Made by a program: the position numbers and the translations under genes
Source: an uncultured Helicobacter sp.
GTDB lineage: Bacteria; Campylobacterota; Campylobacteria; Campylobacterales; Helicobacteraceae
DNA length: 11,645 bases
Assembly: GCA_944325475.1 (NCBI GenBank)
Contig: CALVAF010000017.1
Span: forward strand, 1 to 11,645
Reading direction: 5' to 3'
The notes under the pieces: generated by a model
Seen by the model: only the letters and a program-made list of their open reading frames with translations
Told to the model about the DNA's origin: nothing
Database searches by the model: none
Shown: positions 1 to 7,915 of the stretch, piece by piece
Layout: every line of letters begins with the position of its first letter
Numbering within the stretch: the first letter of the stretch is position 1

Positions 1-2
1 GT

Positions 3-119
3 TATTCTCAAAAGCAAACAATGATACTTGCAGAGGCTACCAAGTTAAATTTAAAACTAGAAGAAGCCATTCCCATACTAGAAGATAAAATTGCCACACA
101 AATAAGTGGGATTTTTTAG
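3..119 (+). CDS. C-terminal end of an unidentified protein (5' end outside the window)
   Basis: An open frame enters from the left edge and stops with TAG at 117-119, giving 38 residues that begin YSQKQTMILAEATK and end ATQISGIF. The composition (Leu, Glu, Lys, Ala; amphipathic pattern) looks like a helical C-terminus rather than random translation. No motif is recognisable. A HipA-type kinase tail crossed my mind but nothing in the sequence confirms it. An internal ATG at 21-23 has no convincing ribosome binding site, so a truncated 3' end is the better reading. The next 340 bases have no intact gene. Confidence 0.4.
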   Translation, partial: YSQKQTMILAEATKLNLKLEEAIPILEDKIATQISGIF

Positions 120-461
120 GTTGTGCTAACACAGAAATCATTAGGCAGTGTCATAGTAATAAAAGAGAAATAAAAAAAGCTTTTGTTGTAGTGTTTTTGG
201 GGATTTTAGTTTTATGGGCTATTCTTTTAAGGTTGTATTAAAGAGCAAGAAGCATTTAAGAAAAAAGAAGTTGGGTATCTATCTCAAGGGCTTTGTTTAG
301 GGAAATATACCCAAGCAATGGTTTATAGGATTTTGGAGGAAGTTTATCAAAAAGGCATTGTGGAGAGGTATTCAGTGATAATTGCTGCTAAGGGTTAAGT
401 CCTTGACTTTAGGTTTTTGTGGAGTTTGTGGCGAGGGCAGAGGTTTTTTTAAAGTTTGGGG
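120..461. other. Gene-poor spacer with possible degenerate coding remnants
   Basis: No complete gene with a start codon and ribosome binding site is visible. Two open stretches read like protein. On the plus strand 164-241 encodes a hydrophobic helix (FVVVFLGILVLWAILL) preceded by REIKKA and ending in TAA, with no start codon in frame. In another plus frame 231-398 encodes a hydrophilic 55-residue stretch including YLSQGLCLGKYTQ and IVERYSVIIAAKG, also without a start. They abut and are in different frames, as expected of a decayed membrane protein gene with a frameshift, but chance cannot be excluded. A short GGGT/ACCC palindrome lies at the dgt stop codon (about 458-470) and has no T run. 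Confidence 0.35.
231..398 (+). pseudogene. Possible gene remnant, startless 55-codon open stretch
   Basis: The stretch is open from the stop at 228-230 to TAA at 396-398, with no ATG, GTG or TTG near its beginning and no ribosome binding site. The residues are protein-like in composition, with an amphipathic run around AMVYRILEEVYQKG. The overlapping stretch just upstream in a different frame encodes a transmembrane-like helix and ends at 239-241. Together they could be two parts of one gene broken by a frameshift. I do not recognise a family. The evidence is composition only. Confidence 0.2.
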
Positions 462-1553
462 TTAAAACCCTAACTCATGATAAAGCGCCATTGCATATCG
501 GTCTGTCATAGAGGCGATATAATCCGCACACACGCGGTGAATCTTTGCACCCCTTTTGATTTTATCGCGCATTTCTTGGGGTAAAAGATTGGTGTCGTTA
601 TTGAAGCATTCATAGAGATTCCTCACACATCGTTTCCCCATAAACATTTTTCTTGAAATTTCCTCATGGCGATAGAGGTTTTTAAAGAGGATTTTTTTGA
701 GAATTTTAATTTCTCTTTGCATTTCTTTGGTATGGCTAATAGGCAATGATTCTTTAGCTTTGCGTGTGAAATGCTGCACCTTATTTTGGGGGCAGGGTTT
801 GTTGCTTTCTATAATGTCATAAACAAGTAAAGTAATCAGCCTTGAAGTGAAGCGGTAGCGGAAGATAGAATCATTTTGGGAGATTTTTTCTACTTTTAGC
901 ACATAATCTAAACAATCCCTTACAATTTTACTCTCTTCTAAGCCCTCAAAGCTAATTAGCCCATATTTAACTCCATCATCAATATCATGGCTAATGTAAG
1001 CAATCTCATCGGATAAATCCACAATCATCGCTTCTAAGCTTGGATGAAATTCTGGCTTAAAAGTCTCCTTGTGCCATGCGTTTAAAAAGGGCTTTTCATA
1101 AGGATAGGAATGCTTTAAAATCCCCTCTAAAGTTGCAAAAGTGAGATTCAAGCCATCAAATTCTTTGTAACGTTTCTCTAGGCTGGTAACCACTCTAAAA
1201 GACTGGAAATTATGGTCAAAACCGCAGTGGTATCCATAATGCCGCATTATCTTATCAAGCTCATCACCCCCTGCATGTCCAAAGGGAGTATGTCCTAAGT
1301 CATGGGCTAGGGCAATGGCTTCAGCGAGATTTTCATCAAGGTTTAGTGATTCTGCTAAAGTTCTTGCGATTTGGCTGACTTCTAGGGAATGCGTGAGGCG
1401 GGTGCGGAAGTAATCGCCACTTTGATTCAAAAACACTTGCGTTTTATACTCTAAACGTCTAAAATACGAGCTGTGTAAGATTCTATCTCTATCTCGTCTA
1501 AAGGGATTTCTAAAGTCTGGATTGACGGGGAAAAAGCGATGGTGTGGATTCAT
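462..1553 (-). CDS. dgt: dGTP triphosphohydrolase-like HD-domain protein
   Basis: This is a cytosolic HD-superfamily metalloenzyme expected to cleave dNTPs (dGTP in the type enzyme) to the deoxynucleoside and triphosphate, which affects dNTP pool balance. The family signature RDRDRILHS lies near the N-terminus. Metal ligands are visible as the His of RLTHSLEV (about residue 55), the HD pair in AHDLGHTPFGHAG (about 84-85), and the Asp of DLSDEIAYISHDIDDG (about 182). The conserved TLEGILKHSYPY segment lies between them. About 363 residues is normal for the short dGTPase-like subgroup. I place the start at the ATG at 1553 because TAGG lies six bases upstream and RDRDR then falls at the usual distance. 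A longer frame starts at 1595 but has no ribosome binding site and overlaps the leader of the divergent gene. Whether dGTP is the real substrate cannot be told from sequence. Confidence 0.9.
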   Translation of the reverse strand: MNPHHRFFPVNPDFRNPFRRDRDRILHSSYFRRLEYKTQVFLNQSGDYFRTRLTHSLEVSQIARTLAESLNLDENLAEAIALAHDLGHTPFGHAGGDELDKIMRHYGYHCGFDHNFQSFRVVTSLEKRYKEFDGLNLTFATLEGILKHSYPYEKPFLNAWHKETFKPEFHPSLEAMIVDLSDEIAYISHDIDDGVKYGLISFEGLEESKIVRDCLDYVLKVEKISQNDSIFRYRFTSRLITLLVYDIIESNKPCPQNKVQHFTRKAKESLPISHTKEMQREIKILKKILFKNLYRHEEISRKMFMGKRCVRNLYECFNNDTNLLPQEMRDKIKRGAKIHRVCADYIASMTDRYAMALYHELGF

Positions 1554-1633
1554 AATAAGCCTAAAAAATGAATTTGTGCTTTTGTATTTTATCATCTTGT
1601 GCTAAGATTCGCAAAAAATTTAAGGAAATTGTA

Positions 1634-2356
1634 ATGGTTGTTTTTGAAAATAATTTTTTTAGAGTTTTAAGAGAGCCTTTTGGGGAATATCAGACTAATT
1701 GCTATCTTGTCATTTCGCAAGATAACTTCGAATCACTCATCATTGACCCGGGCATTGGTGCGACAAGCTGGGTTTTAGAAAATGCTAAAAATCCACTGGC
1801 AATTCTAAATACGCATGGGCATTTTGACCATGTTTGGAGTAATGTAGAGCTAAAGGAAATGTTTCCAAATGTCCCTTTGCTATGCCCTTTTGAAGATGCT
1901 TTTATGCTGCAAAAAGATTTTTTTAACACAGGCTTAAGAGAATCAAAACCCGATATTTTGGTGGGTGCTGAAAGTATCGAAGGTTCTGGAAGTGGGGATT
2001 TGCCGATTGTGGAGTTTGATTCTAATATTTCTAATTTGGAGCGAAAAAGCCAATTTAAATATGGAGGTTTTGAGCTGGAATTCCTCTGCTATCCCGGGCA
2101 TACACCCGGTTGCAGTGTGATTATTATAAACCATAAAGAATTGCCAAGTCAAAAGGTGATGTTTAGCGGAGATTTTGTCTTTCATGGTTTTGTTGGACGC
2201 AGTGATTTTCCTTATTCTGATAGTGCGACAATGAAAGCAAGTTTGGAAGCCTTTATACGTTTTGGCGAGGATATGTTAATTTTTCCCGGACATGGTGGAG
2301 AGACAAGCCTTAAGCAAGAGAAAGTAAATATTCCTTATTGGTTAATGCGATTTTAG
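1634..2356 (+). CDS. MBL-fold metallo-hydrolase (glyoxalase II-like)
   Basis: This is a metallo-beta-lactamase-fold hydrolase of the YcbL/glyoxalase II-like group, probably a cytosolic thioesterase. The binuclear metal site is complete: THGHFDH (His61, His63, Asp65, His66), the His of YPGHTPG (156), the Asp of SGDFVF (180) and the His of FPGHGGET (220). The protein is 240 residues. About 40 residues between the metal-binding loop and YPGHTPG (SKPDILVGAES and onward, Gly/Ser-rich) look like an insertion relative to the roughly 200-residue members of this group. The ATG at 1634 is preceded by TAAGGA at good spacing. An in-frame ATG at 1568 is rejected because it overlaps dgt and has no ribosome binding site. 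The gene is divergent from dgt and convergent with lctP. The exact substrate is unknown. Confidence 0.85.
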   Translation: MVVFENNFFRVLREPFGEYQTNCYLVISQDNFESLIIDPGIGATSWVLENAKNPLAILNTHGHFDHVWSNVELKEMFPNVPLLCPFEDAFMLQKDFFNTGLRESKPDILVGAESIEGSGSGDLPIVEFDSNISNLERKSQFKYGGFELEFLCYPGHTPGCSVIIINHKELPSQKVMFSGDFVFHGFVGRSDFPYSDSATMKASLEAFIRFGEDMLIFPGHGGETSLKQEKVNIPYWLMRF

Positions 2357-2366
2357 TTGAAATTGT

Positions 2367-2388
2367 AGCCCCTCACAAAGGGGGGTTT
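2367..2388. terminator. Convergent hairpin between the MBL hydrolase and lctP
   Basis: CCCCT (2369-2373) and AGGGG (2379-2383) form a five-base-pair GC-rich stem with a five-base loop, in the 36-bp gap between two convergent genes. The plus side is followed by GGTTT and then an A/T-rich stretch. The T run is short, so termination strength is uncertain. The position suits a shared bidirectional terminator. Confidence 0.5.
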
Positions 2389-2392
2389 AGAA

Positions 2393-4027
2393 TTATTTTG
2401 ACATTGGAATCAAATTTGGGAAGACAAAGGCGAGTGCGTAGGTGAAGATTCCAATGGCGATAATAAAGAGGATAGAATATTTCACAGTAAATCTGAATAG
2501 GTCAGATTCTTTGCCGACCAATCCCACTGCAGCACACGCAATAGCGATACTTTGTGGAGAAATCATCTTACCGACAACACCACCCACAGAGTTCGCAGCC
2601 AAGAACAACACCTCTGGTATATCAAGCTGTCTTGCTGTAAGCTGTTGCAATGTTCCAAACAAAAGGTTTGAGCTTGTATCGCTGCCGGTTAAGAATACAC
2701 CTATCCAGCCGACAATCGGTGAGAAGAATGCAAAAGCATCGCCAGTTTGTGCCAAGGCAAGCGCAAGTGTTGCTGAAAGTCCACTATAATTTGAAATGTA
2801 GGCAAATCCAACAACCAAAGCAATGGTTAAAAGTGCGAATTTCATCTCATTTAAAGTTTCCCCAAAAGTTGCCACTGCCGTAGAAACTTTGACCCTCAAA
2901 AGCGCTATGGTAATTAAAGCAGTAATAAAAATAGAAGTCCCTGCATTTAAAACAAGTGGTAATGAGAAAACAGATTTTACCGCCTTTGCCTCGCTAACAG
3001 CAGGTGGCACTTGAATAAGATTATTGAGGCTATCAAAATGGAATTTCAAAGTTGTGAAAGCAAGGGCTTCTTTGAACCAACCTTGTGTCCAAATAATAAT
3101 CATTGCAATTAAAATGATAAAAGGAATCCAAGCAAGTGTGATTTGAGAGGCGGAGTATCGTTTAACTTCAAGTGTTTGTTGTCCGCCCACTTCTTGTGCG
3201 AATTTAAAAGTATTTTTGGGTTTCCAAAACTTCAAAAAAATGGTTGTTGCCGCAATCGAAACAACCGCTGAAGCAATATCTGGCAATTCGGGTCCTAAAT
3301 GTGTTGCGGTGAAATATTGCACCACAGCAAAGCTAAATCCTGCGACAAAAAGGGCAGGATAAGTCTCTTTTATACCTTTAAATCCGTCCATTAAAAAGAC
3401 TAAGAAAAACGGCACAAAAAGCGAGAGTGGTGGGAGCATATGCCCAGCAACTGATGAGATTTCAATCGCAGGGACACCCACAACCCCAGCCATAGCAATA
3501 ATTGGAATCCCAACTGCCCCAAAAGCCACGGGAGCAGTGTTGGCTACCAAACACAAGCCTGCTGCATAAAGCGGATTGAGCCCCATACCCACAAGCAATG
3601 CTGCGGTGATTGCCACGGGACCACCAAAACCAATAGCCCCTTCTAAAAATGCCCCAAAACAAAATCCAATGAGGATAACTTGAAGTCTTTGATCAGGTGT
3701 GATAGCGATGATAGATTCGCGTAAAATATCAAAATAGCCTGATTTTACTGTGAGTTTGTAGAGGAAAATTGCTGCAACGATAATCCATGCAATAGGCCAA
3801 ATTCCATACATAGCACCATAAATAAAGCTAAAAAGCATTTTGTCTGCGGGCATACCATAGACAAAAATTGCAATAATGGCTGCCAAAACGACAGTTAAAA
3901 ACCCTGCGGTATGTCCTTTGGTTTTTAAAACAACCAATGAGAGAAAAAAGAGAGCAATTGGCAAAAGTGCGACTAAGGCGCTAAGCCAAAGATTGCCAAG
4001 CGGATTATAAACTTGTGTCCATTCCAT
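2393..4027 (-). CDS. lctP: L-lactate permease (LctP family)
   Basis: This is an inner-membrane lactate permease of the LctP family (TC 2.A.14), importing L-lactate with protons. The 544 residues match the usual 530-560. The sequence is a string of hydrophobic helices with the family's conserved glycine-rich blocks, such as FGAFLEGAIGFGGPVAI, FGAVGIPIIAMA and the C-terminal GSDTSSNLLFG, followed by ANSVGGVVGKMISPQSIAIA. A hydrophilic loop near the middle separates the two halves. The ATG is preceded by AGGAG. In Campylobacter jejuni the permease lies next to the lactate oxidase genes; here it is divergent from lldEFG across a shared regulatory region, so coordinate control is likely. Glycolate transport is a known side activity in this family. 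Confidence 0.95.
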   Translation of the reverse strand: MEWTQVYNPLGNLWLSALVALLPIALFFLSLVVLKTKGHTAGFLTVVLAAIIAIFVYGMPADKMLFSFIYGAMYGIWPIAWIIVAAIFLYKLTVKSGYFDILRESIIAITPDQRLQVILIGFCFGAFLEGAIGFGGPVAITAALLVGMGLNPLYAAGLCLVANTAPVAFGAVGIPIIAMAGVVGVPAIEISSVAGHMLPPLSLFVPFFLVFLMDGFKGIKETYPALFVAGFSFAVVQYFTATHLGPELPDIASAVVSIAATTIFLKFWKPKNTFKFAQEVGGQQTLEVKRYSASQITLAWIPFIILIAMIIIWTQGWFKEALAFTTLKFHFDSLNNLIQVPPAVSEAKAVKSVFSLPLVLNAGTSIFITALITIALLRVKVSTAVATFGETLNEMKFALLTIALVVGFAYISNYSGLSATLALALAQTGDAFAFFSPIVGWIGVFLTGSDTSSNLLFGTLQQLTARQLDIPEVLFLAANSVGGVVGKMISPQSIAIACAAVGLVGKESDLFRFTVKYSILFIIAIGIFTYALAFVFPNLIPMSK

Positions 4028-4073
4028 ATAAACTCCTAAAAATAATCAAGCAAGATTTTGCTATAAGCCTTAT

Positions 4074-4079
4074 ATTATA
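4074..4079 (-). promoter_or_regulatory. Candidate -10 element for lctP
   Basis: TATAAT on the minus strand, matching the sigma-70 consensus exactly, lies 46 bases upstream of the lctP start codon. A clear -35 is not seen, which is normal for Helicobacter and Campylobacter promoters. Confidence 0.45.
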
Positions 4080-4213
4080 AAAAATATTTTAAAAATTATG
4101 TAGAGTTTTGTAAAAATGAAAGATTTTTTTAATACAATATGTTACAATTTTGCTTTGCTGCAATCAAACAATGATGATATATTTTTTTTGATTAATGACG
4201 TAAAAAATCTTTT

Positions 4214-4219
4214 TATGAT
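4214..4219 (+). promoter_or_regulatory. Candidate -10 element for lldEFG
   Basis: TATGAT differs from consensus at one position and lies 42 bases before the lldE start codon. A poor -35 match (TTAATG, 4192-4197) lies 16 bases upstream. The right arm of the 11-bp inverted repeat ends just before it, so a protein bound there would contact RNA polymerase. Confidence 0.35.
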
Positions 4220-4261
4220 AGATTATTAAGCTATTTTCATTAGCAATTTAGGAGCCAAATC

Positions 4262-4987
4262 GTGAAAGTCTATTTTTTCTCAACCTGTATTGGTGCAGCA
4301 GCGTTTGCTGATACCTGTGTCAATAGCATTAAACTTTTGCAAAAAGAGGGTGTAGAAGTCGTATTTAAAAAAGACCAAACCTGTTGCGGACAACCGAGCT
4401 TTAACTCTGGATATTACGAAGAGACAAAAAAAATCGCCTTGTATAATATGAATCTATTTAGGGGTGATGAGCCTATCATTTTGCCAAGCGGTTCTTGCAC
4501 AGGTATGATGCGAATAGACTACCAAGAGCTTTTTGAAGGCAGCGAGTATGAATCTCAAGCTAAAGATTTTACTAACAGAATCTATGAGCTTAGTGAATTT
4601 CTAGATAAAGTCCTAAAAGTGCGTTATGAGGATAAAGGCGCACCCACTAAGGTAACTTGGCATAGTAACTGCCACGCTTTGCGCGTATCAAAGTGCATAG
4701 ATTCTGCAAAAAACCTCATTAGAAGTTTGCAAAATGTCGAGCTAATCGAGCTAGAGCGCGAGGAAGAATGCTGCGGCTTTGGCGGGACTTTTAGCGTCAA
4801 AGAACCAGAGATTTCTAATGCCATGGTTACTCAAAAAGTGCAGGATATTGCCTCAAGGGGCGTGGAGTATATTTTGAGTGCGGATTCTGGCTGTCTTTTA
4901 AATATTTCTGTTGCGATGAAAAAACAAGGGGTCAATGTCAAGCCTATGCACCTATATGACTTTCTAGCACAAAGAATCGGATTATAA
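4262..4987 (+). CDS. lldE: L-lactate oxidation iron-sulfur protein LldE (LutA)
   Basis: This is the first subunit of the non-flavin L-lactate dehydrogenase LldEFG (LutABC), which oxidises L-lactate to pyruvate and passes electrons to the respiratory chain. The 241 residues contain two cysteine-rich CCG domains: TCCGQPSFNSGYY (Cys41, Cys42) with SCTGMM (Cys79), and SNCHALR (Cys137) with ECCGFGG (Cys170, Cys171) and SGCLLN (Cys211). Such domains bind iron-sulfur clusters in heterodisulfide reductase-like proteins. The start is GTG, supported by AGGAG seven bases upstream and by the conserved opening MKVYFFSTC. It is the first gene of a tight operon, with lldF beginning 11 bases later. C. jejuni Cj0075c and Helicobacter pylori HP0137 are the expected counterparts. 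Confidence 0.94.
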   Translation: MKVYFFSTCIGAAAFADTCVNSIKLLQKEGVEVVFKKDQTCCGQPSFNSGYYEETKKIALYNMNLFRGDEPIILPSGSCTGMMRIDYQELFEGSEYESQAKDFTNRIYELSEFLDKVLKVRYEDKGAPTKVTWHSNCHALRVSKCIDSAKNLIRSLQNVELIELEREEECCGFGGTFSVKEPEISNAMVTQKVQDIASRGVEYILSADSGCLLNISVAMKKQGVNVKPMHLYDFLAQRIGL

Positions 4988-4998
4988 AGGAGGGGATT

Positions 4999-6441
4999 AT
5001 GAGTGAGAATATCAAACAACAATACCACAATATCATACATACCAAACTAGAAGATTCACAACTCCGCAAGAATCTCCTAAATGTAATGGATACACTCAAA
5101 GGAAATCGCAAAAAACTCATCACTACGCGATTTTTGGATTGGGAGGCATTGCGTCAAAAAGGCAAAGAAATCAAGCAAAAAAATCTCTCCAAGCTAGATA
5201 CACTGCTAGAAACCTTTGAATCTAATGCCCTCAAAAATGGCTTTATTGTGCATTGGGCAAAAAATAGCGAGGAAGCAAACCAAATTGTGCTTGATGTGAT
5301 GCAAAAAAACAACATCACAAAGATTCTCAAAGGCAAATCCATGGCAAGTGAGGAAACCCACCTCAATGCGTTTTTGAAACAAAAGGGGCTAGAGCCTATC
5401 GAGACGGATTTGGGCGAGATTATTATCCAGCTTATCGATGAGCCACCGGTGCATATTGTCGCCCCAGCGATACACAAAAACCGCTACCAAATTGGCGAAA
5501 TTTTTCATCAAAAGCTTGGCGCGCCTTTAGAATCAGAACCAGAAAAACTCAATGAAATTGCGCGTGTGCATTTACGCAAAGAATTTCAAGGCTTTAGGCT
5601 TGGGCTTAGCGGCGTGAATTTTGCCATTGCTAATGAAGGGGCGATTTGGCTTTTAGAAAACGAGGGAAATGGGCGTATGAGCACCACAGCATGTGATATA
5701 CATATCGCATTTTGTGGGATTGAAAAAGTCATCGAAAGTTTTGAAGATGCCTCCACACTCAATGCCTTGCTTATTCCATCAGCTACTGGTGCGGCAGTAA
5801 CATGCTATAACAACATCATCACTTCCCCGCGCAAAGAGGGCGAACTAGATGGACCAAAAGAAGTGCATATTATTTTGTTAGACAACAACCGCTCTAATAT
5901 GCTTAAAGATTCTCATTACTATCGAGCTTTGAGTTGCATTCGTTGCGGGACTTGCCTCAACCACTGCCCAGTGTATGACAAAATCGGCGGACACGCCTAC
6001 CTTAGCACCTATCCCGGTCCCATTGGCGAGGTTATTTCTCCACAGATTTTTGGGCTAAACAAATATAGCCCTATGCTTGATTTATGCTCACTCTGTGGGC
6101 GTTGTAGCGAAGTTTGCCCGGTAAAAATTCCACTTGCTGAACTCATTAGAGATTTACGCAGTGAGCGTGTGGGGCAAGGACGAAAAAGCGTGGTGGGGAC
6201 AGATTCTAGCACACATAATCCTGCTGAAATCAAAGCGATGCAAAAATTTGCAGATCTCGCGACAAATCCAAACAAATGGCGATTTACACTCACTATGGCA
6301 GGGATTTTCGCACCACTTGGCAAAATCTTTGCGCCATTTTTGCCATTGCTTAAAAACTGGGTGAAATACCGCGAATTTCCACAAATTAATGGCAATCTCC
6401 ACAAAAAAGTATCCCAAATGCAAGGAGTGATCTATGAGTAA
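4999..6441 (+). CDS. lldF: L-lactate oxidation iron-sulfur protein LldF (LutB)
   Basis: This is the large electron-transfer subunit of the LldEFG lactate oxidation complex. An N-terminal LUD (DUF162) domain spans roughly residues 60-300 and includes LSGVNFAIANEGAIWLLENEGN, typical of LutB. A ferredoxin-like region follows with two 4Fe-4S motifs: CIRCGTCLNHCP (Cys313, 316, 319, 323) and CSLCGRCSEVCP (Cys363, 366, 369, 373). The 480-residue length is normal. The ribosome binding site is exceptionally strong (AGGAGGGG before ATG) and lies in the 11-base gap after lldE. The 3' end overlaps lldG by eight bases, indicating translational coupling. All cluster-binding cysteines are present, so the protein should be functional. 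Confidence 0.95.
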   Translation: MSENIKQQYHNIIHTKLEDSQLRKNLLNVMDTLKGNRKKLITTRFLDWEALRQKGKEIKQKNLSKLDTLLETFESNALKNGFIVHWAKNSEEANQIVLDVMQKNNITKILKGKSMASEETHLNAFLKQKGLEPIETDLGEIIIQLIDEPPVHIVAPAIHKNRYQIGEIFHQKLGAPLESEPEKLNEIARVHLRKEFQGFRLGLSGVNFAIANEGAIWLLENEGNGRMSTTACDIHIAFCGIEKVIESFEDASTLNALLIPSATGAAVTCYNNIITSPRKEGELDGPKEVHIILLDNNRSNMLKDSHYYRALSCIRCGTCLNHCPVYDKIGGHAYLSTYPGPIGEVISPQIFGLNKYSPMLDLCSLCGRCSEVCPVKIPLAELIRDLRSERVGQGRKSVVGTDSSTHNPAEIKAMQKFADLATNPNKWRFTLTMAGIFAPLGKIFAPFLPLLKNWVKYREFPQINGNLHKKVSQMQGVIYE

Positions 6442-7081
6442 GCACGAGATTTTAGGACGGGTGCGAGATTCTCTTAAAAGCAATACGCATATCCCAAGCT
6501 TTGAAGTGCATTATGCCAATCCCATGAACTACACACATAAGGAATTGCTAGAGGAATACAAGCTAAACCAAAGCAACAATAAGGCTATCGTGCGTGAATC
6601 TAGCAAAGAGAATCTAGAATCTAGCATACTTGAGATTCTCAAAGAAGTGCAAGCAAAGCAGGTGCTATACAATACCGATGTAAAGCTAGAACTTACAAAT
6701 ATAGAATCTAAGCTAATCCCTTATACACAAAGTGTAGATTCTACGCGCGAGGAGCTTTTTACAATCGATACTTCTATCGTGCAGGCGCGCTGTGGCGTGG
6801 CAAATCTTGGCATTGTAGGATTAAGCGCAAACCCACAAGCCCCGCGTCTCTCATCGCTGATTACAAATAATTGCATTTATCTTTTGAAAAAAGAACATAT
6901 TGTAGAGAATCTCTATGCGGGGATAGAGCATATCAAAGCCTATGAGAGGGAGCGAAGTGGGACAGAGATTTTGCCAACTAATATAATTTTTGTCGCTGGA
7001 CCTTCACGCACGGCGGATATTGAGCTACAAACCGTCTTTGGCGTGCATGGACCACGTGAGGTGTATGTGGTGGTGTATTAG
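6434..7081 (+). CDS. lldG: Lactate utilization protein LldG (LutC)
   Basis: This is the third component of the lactate oxidation system, a 215-residue single LUD-domain protein. The C-terminal signature is clear: FVAGPSRTADIE followed by GVHGPREVYVVVY. The stretch RCGVANLGIVGLSA matches the glycine-rich core of the domain. The start lies inside the end of lldF, with AAGGAG at good spacing. Its own catalytic role is not established in the family; it is required with LldE and LldF. The middle of the gene is rich in GAATCT/AGATTCT words (four between 6596 and 6639), reflecting Glu/Asp-Ser pairs and local word bias. It is the last gene of the operon. Confidence 0.93.
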   Translation: MSKHEILGRVRDSLKSNTHIPSFEVHYANPMNYTHKELLEEYKLNQSNNKAIVRESSKENLESSILEILKEVQAKQVLYNTDVKLELTNIESKLIPYTQSVDSTREELFTIDTSIVQARCGVANLGIVGLSANPQAPRLSSLITNNCIYLLKKEHIVENLYAGIEHIKAYERERSGTEILPTNIIFVAGPSRTADIELQTVFGVHGPREVYVVVY

Positions 7082-7097
7082 AAGATTTAAGATTGGC

Positions 7098-7113
7098 AGC
7101 TTATAGCTTTTTT
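7098..7113 (+). terminator. Weak candidate terminator after lldG
   Basis: AGCT, a three-base loop, AGCT and then six T residues lie 16 bases after the lldG stop. The four-base stem is marginal. The run of T and the position between operon end and queC favour it. Confidence 0.25.
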
Positions 7114-7163
7114 AAGAAATAACTTGGAATCAAAATAATATTCCTTGTAGAATTGGAGGGAAA

Positions 7164-7835
7164 ATGGATAAGGCGATTGTTTTAGCAAGTGGTGGGCTTG
7201 ATAGCTGTGTGAGTATTGCTTGTGCGAGGAATGATGGCTATGAGGTTTGCCTTTTGCATATTAATTATGGGCAGAGGACGCAAAGCCGTGAGAATAGGGC
7301 ATTTAGCGATATTGCAGATTTTTATGGAATCACACAGAGGCTGATTGTAGATATTGGCTATCTGCGGCAAATTGGAGGTTCTTCGCTTGTGGATTCTTCA
7401 ATACCCATTGAAGAGGATACAATTCCAAGTGCTAAGGGCGCAATTCCCTTGACTTATGTGCCTTTTAGAAATGCCAATATGATTGCCATTGCGGTAAGCT
7501 GGGCTGAGGTTATTGGGGCAAGGAAAATTTATGTGGGTGCGGTGGAGGAAGATTCTAGTGGATATCCAGATTGTCGGGAGATTTTTTATGAAAAATTTAA
7601 TGAGCTGCTAAAAGTTGCCCTGCTTCCGCACAACCATATCGAGATTGTTATACCGCTTATTCATTGTAGCAAGGTAGAGATTGTCCGCAAGGGCATTTCA
7701 CTCAAAGCCCCTCTACACCTCACTTGGAGCTGCTACCAAAATGAGAATAAAGCCTGTGGAGTGTGCGAGAGTTGCAAACTGCGTTTGAAGGGATTTGAAC
7801 TCGCAGGGGAAAAAGACCCTATTGAGTATGAATGA
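7164..7835 (+). CDS. queC: 7-cyano-7-deazaguanine synthase QueC
   Basis: QueC is a cytosolic enzyme that converts 7-carboxy-7-deazaguanine to preQ0 with ATP and ammonia, in the queuosine tRNA modification pathway. The PP-loop SGGLDS is at residues 9-14. INYGQR, conserved in the family, follows near residue 34. GGSSLVDSSIPI and VPFRNANMIAIAVSWAE are typical of QueC. Four zinc-binding cysteines near the C-terminus are in place (Cys190, 198, 201, 204 in CYQNENKACGVCESC). The 223 residues match the usual length. GGAGG precedes the ATG. The gene is 82 bases after lldG and may have its own promoter. It is convergent with the truncated haemoglobin gene. No other queuosine gene is in the window. Confidence 0.97.
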   Translation: MDKAIVLASGGLDSCVSIACARNDGYEVCLLHINYGQRTQSRENRAFSDIADFYGITQRLIVDIGYLRQIGGSSLVDSSIPIEEDTIPSAKGAIPLTYVPFRNANMIAIAVSWAEVIGARKIYVGAVEEDSSGYPDCREIFYEKFNELLKVALLPHNHIEIVIPLIHCSKVEIVRKGISLKAPLHLTWSCYQNENKACGVCESCKLRLKGFELAGEKDPIEYE

Positions 7836-7876
7836 ATTTGAATTTGTGATGAGAGTGGAGTCTGTGGAACCAATGT

Positions 7877-7915
7877 GGCTTTAAGCGACCCATAAATTTT
7901 CCCCACTTTAAAGCC
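7877..7915. terminator. Inverted repeat between queC and the truncated haemoglobin gene
   Basis: GGCTTTAA (7877-7884) and TTAAAGCC (7908-7915) form a perfect 8-bp stem with a 23-base loop in the gap between convergent genes, ending one base before the haemoglobin stop codon. No T run follows on either strand, so this is a possible weak bidirectional terminator. Confidence 0.35.

Larger units (their letters stand above)
4028..4261. promoter_or_regulatory. Divergent control region between lctP and lldEFG
   Basis: This is a 234-bp, very A/T-rich stretch with no gene. It contains a perfect 11-bp inverted repeat (AAAGATTTTTT at 4119-4129, AAAAAATCTTT at 4202-4212) and a 7-bp one (AATCAAA at 4162-4168, TTTGATT at 4187-4193). 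Candidate -10 hexamers face both ways. The repeats could be operator half-sites for a lactate-responsive regulator, but such A/T-rich repeats also arise by chance. Confidence 0.5.

Noticed and set aside
3..119. HipA-type toxin C-terminus
   Set aside because: Only a vague resemblance of the helical end, with no diagnostic motif in the 38 residues available.
1568..1633. Longer start for the MBL hydrolase
   Set aside because: The 22 extra codons lack a binding site and overlap dgt, while the ATG at 1634 has TAAGGA and the family-like opening.
2442..2883. Open frames antisense to lctP
   Set aside because: They are shadows of the permease reading frame with no binding sites.
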